A DNA stretch of 64,000 nt. Source: Phoronis australis. Lineage: Eukaryota; Phoronida; Phoronidae. Position numbers and translations under genes: made by a program. This document shows, piece after piece, positions 34,376 through 48,000 of this stretch (the stretch's first letter is position 1; each line of letters opens with the position of its first letter). The stretch lies in assembly GCA_002633005.1 (NCBI GenBank), contig NMRA01000155.1:1-64000 (forward strand). Reading direction: 5' to 3'. The notes beneath the pieces were generated by a model, which saw nothing but the letters and a program-made list of their open reading frames with translations, was not told the DNA's origin and ran no database searches.

Positions 34376-35746
34376 CTGTGTTTATTCGAGTTTTTTCGTT
34401 ACTGGCCAACCTCAGCGTCTATATAATTATTATTATATTAATTGCCAGTTCTCAACTTGACACTTCTGTCAAACCAGTTTTCAGTTTCTATCATTATGTA
34501 AAACAAATATCTTACTTTTGAAGGTTTACAGAGATATTACACTTCAAATGATATATTCCAAGTACCTCCCGAGTATTTCATTACTAAGAGTCGCCTACTA
34601 CAATAACAACGTCGGCAATATGTAATAAGAACACATTTTCAATGGTCTTTCATTTCTCACTTCAATATCAACAGCTTCCATAGACGTAAAAACACATATA
34701 TGTTTTTCTGACTCCAGTCTTACATTCAATGGGTTGATGTATTTTTCCTAATCCTGTCTTCATTCTACATGTAGCATTTACAGTTTTATTTACATGTACA
34801 GTGTATACTCTGAAGAAGACATAAAAAGTCCAGCCAGCGCTTTGGACATTAATATTCTAAACAATTTTGTTCTATTTATCGAGTCGAATGCCATACTGAA
34901 GTCAATGAAATGGTTTTGATTTTTTTCTAGTCTGCGAAGAATAAAACTTTGATTTATCGTTCAGTACTATTCTCTGAAGCCAGTTTGTTCTTATGCCATC
35001 AATTTCTCAGTTTGTATGTACGCAGCATGTTTATGATTTAGTTAAGACTAAATTTGCTTATAAAGTTAAGCACCGTTACACAGTACCTGTGTTGTTGAAT
35101 GTTCCCAGACAATACCGTATTATGTAATATTTTGCCAGATAACCACTAAATTATGACAATTTTCAAAAAGTTTATAATTTCCTTAAAACTTAAGAGCAAG
35201 CAGCACCTGGGCTTTAGGATACCAAAATCATGCACCTGGGTCAAATAATAACAGACATGTGTATTTTAACATTAGACTAGTGTGAAAGGTTTCACCTTCA
35301 ATGACACTAAAACTTTTAGAAACTTCGCGATTTTCCTAGTGGATAAGAGTCACGTCACAGCTCCTGATGATATCATTTATTGTTTGGAGATCATAACAAG
35401 TGACTGTAAAAAATCAAATTTTGCGTGGAGTTACTAGATATTAACACAAAGTAACTTGTGTTCATCATAATGTAATTGCAAAAAATTCTTTAAAACCTTC
35501 AGTGTCTTGGATTTTCTGATTTAAAAAACAGTTTCGTTGCCTTCAATTGTGAGATTATTAATTAAATTACTACCAATGTCTTCCACATAATGTTTGAACA
35601 GTTCCTCGGGATTAATGGTCAGGTTTTCAGTATTAGTTATATTGGCCATATTTGGTTGTGAATGTTATAAAATATTAATGGAGCCAAAAATGCAAATATT
35701 ATATGGACAACAAACAAAAATAACAACAAAAACAAGTAGATACCAG

Positions 35747-36406
35747 ATATCAATTGAAAACCGAACATATGAGCAATAAACCAATTACACGGACTGCGGG
35801 ACTGGCATAATTCATTTCACATTAGTAGACAACGTCGTAGTAGTTGGATAATAACACCTTTTAAGTTCCTACCCAAAAACGCAACTTTTTGTGGGTACTT
35901 GAAACCAGAAAAGCACCCTTTCAAATGGAATCGGATGCCATGTAGATATCATCCATCTTAGCAGCACGCTCCTTACCAACCCTATTTGAGTTCCTTGTCT
36001 TTCCATGAGAAGTTTGTATCAACTGAATTCGTCGAGGTTTTCTTTCCAGATTGGGTTTTCTGACAAAAAGTTACAGTCTTGACTCCGGAAGCATGTTAAG
36101 ACTGCTCAAGGAACCTTCCTGGTACCCATCCCGAATCTACGCTGAAGCATAAGCGTGTATGCAGATTCTGGTTAAGATACACGCTTAAGAAACGTATCTA
36201 CAGCGTTCAATGCCGTACTCATGGGCGGCGCAGCACTGAAAAAAAGGGAGGGGGGGGGGNGAGCGGCAAAGCACTGATAAAGGTGGGCTATAGCCTCCCA
36301 GCCCCCTATGGTACGTCGCCCATGGTACTACCTGATGATAACGTACCGTGCAACCTCACTTGAGGATTAGTATAATAAACATTGTCTAAAAACATAAGGT
36401 ACTTAC
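35747..36406. other. Gene-free stretch with a GC-rich dispersed element
   Basis: Contains 36222-36332, a GC-rich repeat with ends catgggcggcgca and, reversed, ccatgggcgacg, an undetermined base at 36260 inside a G run, and the words gggctatagcctcccagccccc. It belongs to the family seen at 26890 and 31765. No coding signal apart from the candidate exon that follows. Confidence 0.6.
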
Positions 36407-36495
36407 TCCGAAGCTTCACTGAAATGAATGATGTTGGCAACAAGCTGTGTGAGCAATAGTTTTAATAGAACGTGACGGGGATCGGGATTCTTCAT
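36407..36495 (-). CDS. Candidate first coding exon (signal peptide) of the lectin/EGF/FN3 gene
   Basis: An ATG at 36495 opens 29 codons starting MKNPDPRHVLLKLLLTQLVA, a basic then leucine-rich run like a signal peptide, ending in a consensus donor gtaagt (36406-36401). It leaves in phase 2, exactly what the lectin exon at 22469 needs (E-KYAEAEED). The intron would be about 14 kb and would hold the duplicated segment. The link rests on phase and orientation alone. Confidence 0.35.
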
Positions 36496-38189
36496 ATCCG
36501 CCGTTCTTCCATTCGATGTACATGTATGCACTACTGTTTGTGTATTTCGATCCCGGGCAAGTTGACCGTGAGCAAACAATAGCGGTTTTATTAGCACTTT
36601 TGTGTCGCTGTAGCTGACACCACAGTTATGCAGGGCCCTCAGTCACGTGACGGAGAATGTGCCTGTGCCTTCTTAAGAGGGAATTCTAGAGCCGTTTTCT
36701 GTTAAGAGGGGAATTTTAGCGTCGTTTTTCATTCATAGACGTATTATTGTTAATTATGTTAATTTAATGCAGTGTTTCTTATTACCACACTATGCTTTCA
36801 CAAATAACTAAGAATCAATTAAAAAGTAAGTCAGTTACATTTATTTGTATTAGAGCGAGTGGCGTCCGCATGCGATGTATCACCGTTGTCACCGTTTGGG
36901 TTAGAAAGGCAACACCAAGGCGATGTCTTACATTTTCGCACAACCACAGAACTATGGTGTTGTTACTAAACACCCATCGGAGAAATTTAATTTCAAGACT
37001 AGCTGGTAAATATGCCGGCAGTAATAACCCCCTAGAGTGACATGACGGCGTTCTGTCGTTCAGCAACTTTTCCAGACGTAGGGGGGTTCTGAGAGTGGCT
37101 CTTTTGTTAACTGCCCAGCACAGTCTTTTGTCCCGTATGACAACAAGCAGGCCAATTATCTCCCAGGCTTCAAAGAGTTGCTGAAACCTGGGAAAATAGA
37201 TTGTCTTACCTTCTCTTGTATTTGGGCGACTTAGATGATTCAAAAACTAAAGAGGATCAGCTTTTGACAAGGAATTCAGAAATGCTATTGGTTTATATTC
37301 AAATATGTTATATCTTAACTTTCATTTTAGCAGCACCCGCTCCCAGTCAGGCTGATACGATGTGATCGGAGATTAGAGCAATTAACGAACAAAACAGAGC
37401 TGTCCCTCCAACCATAAATGCCAGAGTGGAGTTAACAAGTCCTTTAAGATATTGGCTACAGGGGTGATCTTCCCAACTTGATGTTGGGCTATAGAATCGA
37501 ACAAGTTGGAAGCAACGGGAAAACGCCGTAATGAGTTATAAAAAATATCTGTAAGGAACAGACCCGCATCTTGTACCACAGAATACACTTTGTTGGCACA
37601 ATGGAGTTGGGTTTTAGCTAAGCAATGTTGTTAATCTCTCACAACAGCGTATAGTGCCACATATCCTCAAATGTTGACCGTTCACCTATTCTTCCACCTC
37701 AGTGATCAGACAAGAAGAGCAATGCTTAACTGTTCTTCCGAAAGTTTTGTTGACCACAGTGAATAGTACTGGTGAGCTAGCTGTTCAAACGTGGTCTGCT
37801 TGAGACTGATGCTCAGAGGAGTACAGAGCAAGTTTAACAGCGAAGTGACACTCTCCTACATGATTCCATTATACCCCCCAAGGCCTTCCAATATTCTTCT
37901 CTTGTGGAACGACATGTAGTTTGTGTGCCGTTTTTAGCAGAAGACATACGGAAGTTTGCTTTTAGTTTTGTGTTTTCAATGCGCTAGAGTGAAATAATGC
38001 CAAACCGGCATGCGTTCAGTAACGCTAGGACCAACTAGACCGGCAGCCCAGAGCACTTAGCATAGATGAATGAGGTACCAACATCTGACCACTGGAGCAT
38101 TTAGAGTCCACCTCAGTATGTACAGAAATGGACGTCTGCCGTTGTCTGCACTCTGGGTGTGAACCCTGGGGGCCTTACAAAGAACCCAC
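36496..38189. other. Probable 5' flank of gene 1 and intergenic DNA
   Basis: A perfect E-box palindrome GTCACGTGAC lies at 36651-36660, about 160 bases upstream of the candidate first exon. A frame on the minus strand (36815-37243) has no recognisable motif. Nothing else is supported. Confidence 0.4.
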
Positions 38190-38755
38190 GAAATGAGCTA
38201 GACTAGATATTCGGGGTACCGGCCAAAACTTATTTAAAACGCACTGAACACCGAATGACCCATGACAGACAAATTGCACTTCTGGAATGGGTCTGGCAGA
38301 AACCAAAACAGGACCCCCCATCCCAAAGAATGAGCTAGCAGAGAAATTCGAGGTACCACAGAAAACTAATTCCATATGATTCAATACATGTCACAGATCA
38401 CTAAAACCTCTATGACAGACAAAATACACTCTGGGTTGTGCCCGGCAGAAACCCCAAAAATCTCAACCAGGGCATGCCATCAAAATTTGATCTAGACTAG
38501 ATTTTCGAGGTTCCGGCCAAAACTGATTTAAAACGAACAATAATACCGCACTGAACACCGAATGACCCATGACAGTCAAATTGCACTCTGGAATGGGTCC
38601 GGCAGAAACCAAAAAAGGACCCCCCCCAAAAAAAATGAGCTAGCACATACATTCGAGGTATCACACAAAACTAATTCCATATGATTCAATACATGTCACA
38701 GATCACTAAAACCTCTGCGACAGACAAAATACACTCTGGGTTGTGCCACACTACC
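38190..38755. repeat. Two-level tandem repeat (about 297-bp units of two 150-bp halves)
   Basis: Positions 38196 and 38490 begin gagctagactaga/gatctagactaga, and the whole block recurs, including caccgaatgacccatgacag, attccatatgattcaatac and aaaatacactctgggttgtg. Inside each unit the two halves also resemble one another (gagctag...ttcg.ggta, catgacagacaaa, tgg.tctggcagaaacc). Confidence 0.88.
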
Positions 38756-38987
38756 CTTTGTGCTATCTGGCATCACGGGACAGAGTCAATAGGCACTTAT
38801 TTGCCTGAGCAAGCATGAACAAAAATATTGAATTTCCATTAAATTTCTGTGAACATGCAATTCTGTGACAAATGTGTATCGATCATATAAGGAGGTGGTA
38901 CTTTCAAGAACTTCTTTTTAAGAAATGAAAATCATTGACAATCTTTAAAGTGAGGACAGCTAATTTGCGATATTATGTGCTTCATAA

Positions 38988-38993
38988 TTTATT
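38988..38993 (-). terminator. Poly(A) signal AATAAA of the carboxypeptidase gene
   Basis: AATAAA on the minus strand lies about 45 bases past the stop codon at 39038-39040, preceded by ttcacctgtg. Position and strand fit the cleavage signal for a short 3' UTR. Confidence 0.65.
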
Positions 38994-39037
38994 CACAGGT
39001 GAAAGATATTCTTTTCTCATTGGAATTCCGGCCTGAA

Positions 39038-42000
39038 TTAAATTCGAAGTGCATTGACGACAGCTTTTGTGGCAGCCCAGATTTCTTTCCCGCTCTTAGG
39101 TATCTCTGAATCGTCGACAACGAAGCCATTGCTGCTACCGCCAGAGGGAAACAGTTCCAGAACGTATGAATACTTGACACCAGCGACTCCTTTAGCCCAA
39201 TCGTACGAACCACCGGAAGCAGCATCTGTATATAGAAGTTGCATAATAGTTTAATTTTGTTGAATTTTTGACTGTTATCAAAGCACACCGGCCGTTTACT
39301 TTGTTATCTATTCATTCCATTACGTGAATTACCGCAGTTAACTTACACAGTATTGTGGGAGGGTTTCCAATTTCAAAGTCTCGACCGTTCACAGATTTTA
39401 AGGCTTGCGCTCCAATGGTAGCCACACGTTCCTGCAAAATGAATATACGCGTATTGGTTTCTTTAGATAAAATTGAAATCTTGGTTATTATCGCAGACTG
39501 ATATTCTCGTGCATTGGTACATGTATGTCCACAGTAACTGAATTCAAGTGACAAAATGTATACTAAAGCCAAGGTTGATTCCTGTGCGATATTTTGTCCA
39601 CAGTGCACATTACATGTACTTTTTACATGCAGGTGAAAAAGCGATACACACTATTAGATGAATGAATACGTTGAGTCGGCGGAGTAGATGCGGCGACTTT
39701 ACTGATTTTCAAGTCCCTTTTCAGCATTTGTAGATTGAAAACATAGTGTCCGAAATTTGAGAAACATGGTGAACGTCAAAATCGCCATTGTCCCGAATTC
39801 CAGAATCGGGAAAATTCAATTTCTGGGGGAATTTCCGTGTCCTAAATTCTAGATCCTGTCCAAATTGGAGAATGTTTACCGTAGGATTTGCTCTTTAAAT
39901 TTTGCTCAAGTTAGCATGTGGGTGGATGTACGTACTGTAATTCCATTTAAGGCACTGTTTTTTATACAGATGCCTGAGCTTAAACTTGCGCCGATCTTGT
40001 AGTATACATGTACTATGAAGCGACAAATTTCAAAATCAGAATGTTTTCGACTCAACTGAAGGTACATGTATTCTTGGCAGTTTTCGATGCCTAGCGCGAT
40101 AAACTACTGTAATAAAGAATTCAGTGATTTATTTCGAATTCTTTTTGTAAGACCAATGAAGGTAGAACAATGGCTTTTCTTTGAAACGTTTTTGAGTGAC
40201 AAATGCGCCTCGCAAAGCCACCACGCGTGAAAACAGCCGTCTTTTAATTGCATCCTATTCCACAAGCACCGAACAATACATTTGGTGTGTAGCTCGCCAT
40301 TTATTTGGCAGACTTCATTTTTTATAGAAAACGTCAGTTTGATATGGAGCACCTGCAGGCAAATGAAGTGATACAAAGAGGACTTGGGTGCATTATAGTA
40401 CTTACAAGCTCGACAATGTCGCTAGGTTGTTCGCTGTTACCGTAGGCCCACGGCGTCAGCCAGAGCTGGGAGTAAGAGTGGAGGGAGAAAAAGAGCTTTA
40501 AGTTTTGCTTCTTTTCCAAGACGAAGTCACGAATGTTCTGTGTGCACTTCTCGGAGAAAGGGTTCGGTCCTCCGTAGGTGTCGCTGCAGGGGTCCGTGCT
40601 TGTGCCAGACTCTTTTGATTAAGTGAAACAGAGATGTTGCAAGACCACGTTATAAGAGAAAAAATACGTGTCACTTGTTAGCTTTGCTGCTTGGGGATTC
40701 CATCGGAGGCCTGCTGTCGTATTTCAAATGCATTGTTGGACGGTTGTCAGCTCGTAAACATCCGATAACTTGGTGGTGAGTAAAAATTGTAGGAAACAAC
40801 CTTTTACTTGAGCGCACTAGAATTGACAGCACAATTGCCTTGCACATTGGTTTGAGGTGCACGTGTTAGTATAAGCGACCGCCATAAAGAATAAAAGACC
40901 GAGAATGAGTCTAAGTACACCGAGTGCGAATGATTCTCGAAGTACTCCCCATTCAATGACGTACTCCCCATTCAATGGCGTACTCCCCATTCAATGACGT
41001 ACTCCCCATTCAATGAAGTACTCCCCATTCAATCTAGCTGAAGTTAGATTTCGCCCATGAAAATGCAAATTATGAATTCGATTGCACGTCTGAAAGTTGT
41101 CACGGGATGGCTGAATGTAGCAACTGGCCCACAATGCAGCTGAAAAGGAATATAGCAGCGACGCAGTTGAAATCCCCTGACTTAAGCAAACTCGTGCCAT
41201 TTACTAATTGAAATCGCCCTGCTACTGTTCCAAACAACCCGTTGGTGTCGATTTACGTAAGGGGGATCCAACCAGATTTGTCAACCGATGGAGTTACTGA
41301 TTGGGGACTACTAGCATGAGTGGCTGCCTGCCCAATCGTACCAAAGACTACTGCGTGTTAGGTCGTTCCATTGATCCGCAGTTCAACATTTAGTTTACGG
41401 CGGAAAAACCATATTGGATGTAACTTTAGGTTGGATTGGCTTCTTCAAGTTATAGGCATTGGCGCTGAATTCAAACCCGACATGAATAGGCCAAACTCCT
41501 ACCTCCGGAGTCTATTTGAGAAAACGACACGAACAGCCGAGGCAGATTCGAGGAGTAACCTCTCTAGAATGAGAATTTGAGAAAACAAGCGGGCGCTGGA
41601 CTATCGTGCGAGAAGAGTTGAGTAGTTCTTCAGGGATGCCCAGCTTTTCTCAGCCGGTTGGGTTTGCAGTACTCTCCCGTCTTCCAGAAATTGCTTGAAT
41701 GAGCTCTGCCAGTAGGTACTATTTATGTAAAACTCGCTTGCTTAATAGTCTTATATACATTGAAAACCGATAACTTTGTGTTGAAAATATTACCTCTCCA
41801 ATGAAAATCAAAATTTCTGTTGGGATCAACACCTGTGCACGTCCACCAGCCAGAACTTTGTGGTGAACGGGTTTTACGCCACAATCGGTCCTGAAAAAGT
41901 CAATGGAGCCTTGAGTATTGAAACAAAAATGGTAAGTATCCTACGATACGTTTTATTACTGCTCATAACTTGTGATGTCACCATGCAATCGATTATAAAT

Positions 42001-45000
42001 ACGTGTACTAGTTCTACTTCTTGTTGTGTCAGGGGCATGTGTATCACAGTGCTCAGTGTCTATGTAGCGCTAAAAACAAAAATGTGGGAACTCCTAACGA
42101 TAAAATTGACATTTCCAAACCTTTGTTATTACACTGCGTGGCAACTGGCATGTCAATAATTGGAATTAGCCCTGCGAAGACGTACATACTAGTAAAACGT
42201 TATTACCAGGCTCTCGTCATACACCTTCCAGGAGATGAACTACGCGCACGCAAATTATTATATTGTACGAAGTTTTCTTACTGAAGTGTGAGTGTGCTCG
42301 TATCCGTCTGGGTTAGCCACAGGGAGTATGTACCAATCAAACGTGTCTACCAATTGCTTAACTTCAGTACTAGTGGAATAGTCGTTGACCAGTCTCTCGA
42401 TGATGTATACCATGGTGGATACCGTCAGCCACTCGCGCGCGTGGATACCAGCGTCAAGCCATAAGGCAGGCTTAGTGTAACCATTTGCACTGGGTTTCCC
42501 AATCTACAGTGTCACAAATGAACAACGCAATTAAACTGAAGATTAAGTATTAAAATCATTATGATTCTGTGTTTCCGAAAACTGTTACCCACATGTAGGA
42601 AACAACGTCAAAGTTGAGAAATGATTCTGAAATCAATGAAGTAATGAAACTTTTATTTTTTTAATTTTGGTTAGTAAAACTCACATTCAAGTTGGGATAT
42701 ACATGTACTTCTTGTTATTTAAATAATAACCTTTGATCGTGGAAAACTTAAGCCACTCAAAAATGAAAAGATACTCACTCCAAAAACAGAATACAAAATC
42801 AGAGACGTCTTGAACATGGGCCCGTTTTATGAAAAGCAGGTTAAGCGTACAGTGGGGCCAAAGACCAACAATTTGTTTAGGTTATTACTGTAATTTGTGC
42901 TAAGTTAACACCAAAGACAAACATCCAGAAGAGAGCATTTCATGAACACAAAAGTTGTTTCGTGACTTTGGTCTTAACTTAGACACAGTCAAGGATATTT
43001 GGTCGTTCTTCACCCATATGAGCACACAAACGACGTTTTTGCCACCTGCTGCTAATAATCACAACGAGGCAGTGTGTGCAGCACAGTATCAAGAGTAATG
43101 TTGGTTTCGAAAATCAAATTGGGGATGAAGTTAGTAAATTTTTATACATTAGGGATGTTGTTATTGTTGGAAAAGCCTTGGTAATTTAGACCAAAACTCC
43201 ATAGCAGGCTAACTTCCGGTCTCGGCTTAGACTGATTTCAGTCTAAGTTTGGTAGTAAGAACTTTCATAGAAAGGGGCTAATACGTTTTAGTCTTTAGCA
43301 TGATTCCGGTCCCACTTTAGCCAGAAAAGGTTTGATGAAACGGATCCCGGAGTTACACTAGGGGCACACAGTGAGTACTCTATTGATTATGGCCAACGCA
43401 TTTTCTGCCCTCATGAACAAATAGTCTTCCTTGACCTGCGCACGCTACTGTAGATTGGATAGTCTATGTTAGGTTTGCTGACTTATGTAGCAAGGTTATG
43501 CAGTTTGACAAATACATTTTTTGTTTTAGATTTCGTTAACTCGGTTGTTATTCTTAAAAGTACTACAAAAGAATATGTCGTTATGAAATAGCCACCTACA
43601 TGTATATTACTTGTACGCGCATTCGCAGGTCAAGGAAGACTATTTGTTCATGAAATGCTTCGAAATAATTAAAAATTAATGCGTGCGCCAATTGATTAGA
43701 CTTTTGTTGTCGTAATGATGACTTTGAACTCATCATGATGATGAAAACGACAACGACTACGACAACGACGATGGTGATCAAAAGCGTTGGAAGCAGAATT
43801 TTTAAATAACAGTGTACATTTATATATTGTAGTATAGTAGCCACCCGGAGAGTTCTCATAGGAGATCTGGACTTTCTTAGTAGTATGAGATTTTTTTATT
43901 GTTTCACGTTGAGGTGGCCCCCTGAAGCATTTTAGCTGGATTGTAATAAAGGCAATTTTGAGAAGTTTTTTAAATATGCAAAATGTAGTCGCCATCATGC
44001 AAAATTCTGTTTTTGCTTTTAGCTTCCTTGCCAAGTACCATACATGTAGGTAGATTATTTTGATATTTTTATCTATATTTCCAAGGTCAGTGAGTCCAAT
44101 GGAGCTAGGATAAAAAGGACCATAGGTAAATTACATTGATTTTCGCCCTATGTTATTATGGTCAGTTAATTTAATGAAATCAGCAAGCTGTTGCATGATA
44201 AATTTACCTAATTTATGCAAATAATTGTCACCTTTACGTAAAATTCAGTATCTAATCGCGACTGCCTTACGGTGTAATTCATGTAAATCACCTTGATATT
44301 TGCACCCATGTCTTGCGGTCACAGAATTTACTGAGATCAGCTTGCTTGTCATAACCTAATAAATTTGTATAACTTATAAGTTATTCAGATACGGGTTGTT
44401 GACCTTATTCATTTTGAATGCCCCTCGCCCCCTAATAGATACAATCAACGCATATATTAATTATGCATGCAATCAAACAATTGCGACCAATTACAAGGTT
44501 TCACGATACATGTTATTTGTTTTTCCCTGGGACAGTTTTCATTCAATCACTCGGCATCGTGTCACCATGCGGTAGAAAAGTCTGCTGGGTAAGAGCTTCC
44601 AACTCCAAGTGTCAGTTACGATTACCCTAAACCCCAGTTCCGGGCCAGCAGCAAGAAAATCCCCAGATTCGCATCCCTTTGCTCAACACATGCACCAAAA
44701 GTGTACAATATGCGATGACCAAATTCTGGGGACCAGTGTCGGATGCATGGAACAGCCTCAAATAGGGTTCCAACTAAATTCCCTAAAGCTATTGCGTACT
44801 TGTGAGCTCATGTAAGCACTGATCGTCATTTTTTATGCTGCTTGAATCTAATAACTAAGTCAGTTTGCGACTTTGATATAAATAGCGAGTGAAGTCTACG
44901 TTGAATTTGCAATATTATTGAAAATAAGTAGGAATTATTTCACGCAACGCCCCTAATTTAAGAACAAAGTCCCTAATATTTTGACTTAATTAAGGGATCA

Positions 45001-48000
45001 TTAGAATACGTTAGTCAAAGAGGAGTTCATAATAAAGATAAAATAAAAGGAATGTTTGTGAGTAAAGAACGAAGCAAGTATACAAAAGATTTAAAGAAAT
45101 TAATTGAGTCCCTATTTGGGACTGTTTTAATCAACCGGGCTCAGATCCCAAAGTCATGTTTTTATAATTTAGCTGTGAATTAGAGATACGGCCATGGAAT
45201 CTAATAGTCGTTGGGAATCATATAGACTTTGTTCATCATGTATGGAGCTATTTCAGTGCATGTGTGGAGTTCACGGGGTTCAAATCTGCGCATTTGTACA
45301 ACAGATTTGTTATGTTCGAGTCTGGATTTGGAGTTTAAGGGGTCGTACCATGTAGCTGGATGCTAGACTACGTACAACGTGAAATTGTTTCATAAATTAG
45401 AATTATGAGTGTGGCAACTGTGTTGTTTGATAACCGAGAAGAGAAAACTTGAATCTGTGATGTGAGAATACACAGTACTTACTTTCAATACTTTCATCTG
45501 CCGTCCTTCGTAGGTTAGACCGATGTCAGTTACCCGGGCGATATGAGAGTTCGACGAAGCCATCTGTCCAAGCCATGTGTTCACCTGGAAAGCAGACGGC
45601 TTAGTCTGTTCAAACGGTTCCAAAAACCCGTTGCCTATCGTTACTGTTAAGTACAAAGGGTGTGGGGGTAATAACCAGGAGACCGTTTAATTAAAGGTCT
45701 TTAGTTCGATCGTAGCTAAGACGCCCGTGCTCGCTGGTGCAAAAACGACCCTAAGTTGTATATTTTTCATGCCCACAATCAACGATCGCCGCGTATGTAC
45801 AGTGAACAGTTTCCAAGTGAAGTTACGACTGTCTTAACACTAGATTTAAAACCTTTTGTAAAACGAGCCCAGCCTTTAAACAATAAGGAACAACAATTTT
45901 TAACAACGCGTGTCTCTATTAACTATCCTAGTTATATAAAGTTTTCACAATTATTTTAAATTCTGGTCTTCACGCCACCTGTTGGCCCGACACGTGACCC
46001 AATGAACGTACAGTGAGTTTTGTCGTGTGTTTTATTGATCATTATACGAAAATCAGCTACTGTCATATTTTAGCACTATAGCAAGCCAATATCGATTACA
46101 GTACTCATTAAAAGTACCACCATTTTTCAGAGAGTGCAACGTTTTCAATGTTTTCTGAAGTACCATCTTGTCAAACTGGGATGTTTCCTTGCATGGCTAC
46201 TAAGTGCTTGGTACTACGTCATATCCGATTCTTTATTTTTCGTTTTTTTTTTCAGGCATGCATACTCACCTCGTCAAAGCGAGGGAACGTATCAGCTATC
46301 GACATCATTGACCGCTTACGACGATTGCTTCTTGCCATTTCGTTTTGGTGATGCTCTATATTCATTGCAACTTGGATATCTCTAGAATTTCAATTGGAGT
46401 CACTTTAAATCGTGGCCATCGACTGCAGTTTGAGAGGTGTACAGGGTAACCATGCCAACAGAGACTTCANCCCCCCCCCCCCAGCCCCCTATGGTGCTCT
46501 GCCCATGCCATGCATACCGAAAATTAACCTAGACCAGATAACTGCTTTAGAGTCAACCGGTCAAAGCTTTTTGACTGAGTGAAGGCACGATATATTTTCT
46601 GAGTGTGGAAATTCCCTAGACTTTGATTTTCGACTCCATGCCAATCTGCCATTGATTAGGTCACGTGACCATGCTTTAAAGGAATTTATCGAAAAAGAAA
46701 GGTACAAAGCAACAAGATCAAAAGCGTGACCCAATTTCTCGATACAAATGTTCACTATAAAATCTATAAAAACGCTAATACCGTTTTCAAAATCACTGTT
46801 TCGTTTTGGATTCAAGCATATTTTGTTAACGGAAAAAATTAACGTCATGCTTTGATAGCCCTTCATGCAAAATTGGAACGGCCTTCGGATGGGTGTTAAA
46901 CAATGCATCGCGAGTTCCATAAATGCACGCGCTTAAAGGTATATACCCGCTTTGGCCTATTATGAATCAAATATTGGGCAAAAACAAATTTTGAAAATGT
47001 TTACACGTTCAATACGTGTAAGTGCTCGTATAGTACGATGCAGTTGGAACTGAAGTTGTTCATCGGTTGGAATGTACGCAATAGCAGCTTACAATGTACG
47101 TAGGACAGTCGTGGTCCCACCATGACAACAGGTCGCCGTTGCCGAAATTGTCACCATGGAAATAATTTCGGGATTTGACTTACTCATTCTTTATAGTGAC
47201 CATCAATCCGAGACTTTCTAGATCGTCTGTGGTTTCTTTGTACATTGCCGGTGAAACCAAAATGGAGGTTGGCCGTGACATGCGAGCAGGAGTCCAGAAG
47301 TCAATCTGAATACAAAGAAATAATTATGTCTCAAATCTTGAACAGTTAGAACAACACTAACTACGTCAAAAGTCTGTTACTGGATATCCTTTATATTTTG
47401 AACACAGGAATCAATCAGATAGAGCAACGAAGCACATGTTGCGCGCCTGTTTCTTGTGCAAAAACTATTAAATTAGACAGTTGGTCTTAAACAACGATTT
47501 TCATTGTTGTAAAATTGAAAATAATTAAATACACACCTTTGACCTAGTGTCAGAGAAAGAGAACAAGGGTAATACAAGTTTGAACTGACAATTCAGTTGT
47601 GTTTTGCTAACGTCCATTGGCTTTAACCTCACAATAAGTTATTGAATACCTGTTTTTAACCATTTTGATTAGTATAAGGTGTTTTGAATTCATCTATTTG
47701 TTTTAAAAGAGATTTTGCAAAGTTTTGATTTTGTTTTACAATCACGTTGAGGTCATTGGCATTAATTTTGTCTGACAAATTTCCGGAATCGTACTTTTTG
47801 GGAACACCAGAATTGTCCATGATTGTTGTCATAAGCACGCAGGTTTGCGATTTTATTTTGTCGGCTCAAACCTTAAGATTTGCTTTTATGTACAGTAGAA
47901 CATAGAAAATGGGTTTTGATCGTCTAACTTGGGTCCAGCAATTTTCCTGTACAGAACAAAATTAAAAAGATATAAACAACTCTGCTGTGCCACTTTTTGA

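Larger units (their letters stand above)
30775..35746. repeat. Segmental duplication, copy B (4.97 kb with a LINE insertion)
   Basis: Second copy of the 25908-29463 segment in the same orientation, starting directly at the end of a gap. It differs by a 1415-bp LINE with a 15-bp target duplication and by small indels. The right edge is sharp: both copies share ...aagtagataccag, then copy A continues ggcccggtttcc and copy B atatcaattg. Confidence 0.95.

Noticed and set aside
36815-37243. 142-codon minus-strand frame
   Set aside because: No recognisable motif, no splice logic and no repeat partner; open by chance as far as I can see.
40943-41034. CRISPR-like array
   Set aside because: The units are directly adjacent 19-mers without spacers in an animal intron; it is a minisatellite.
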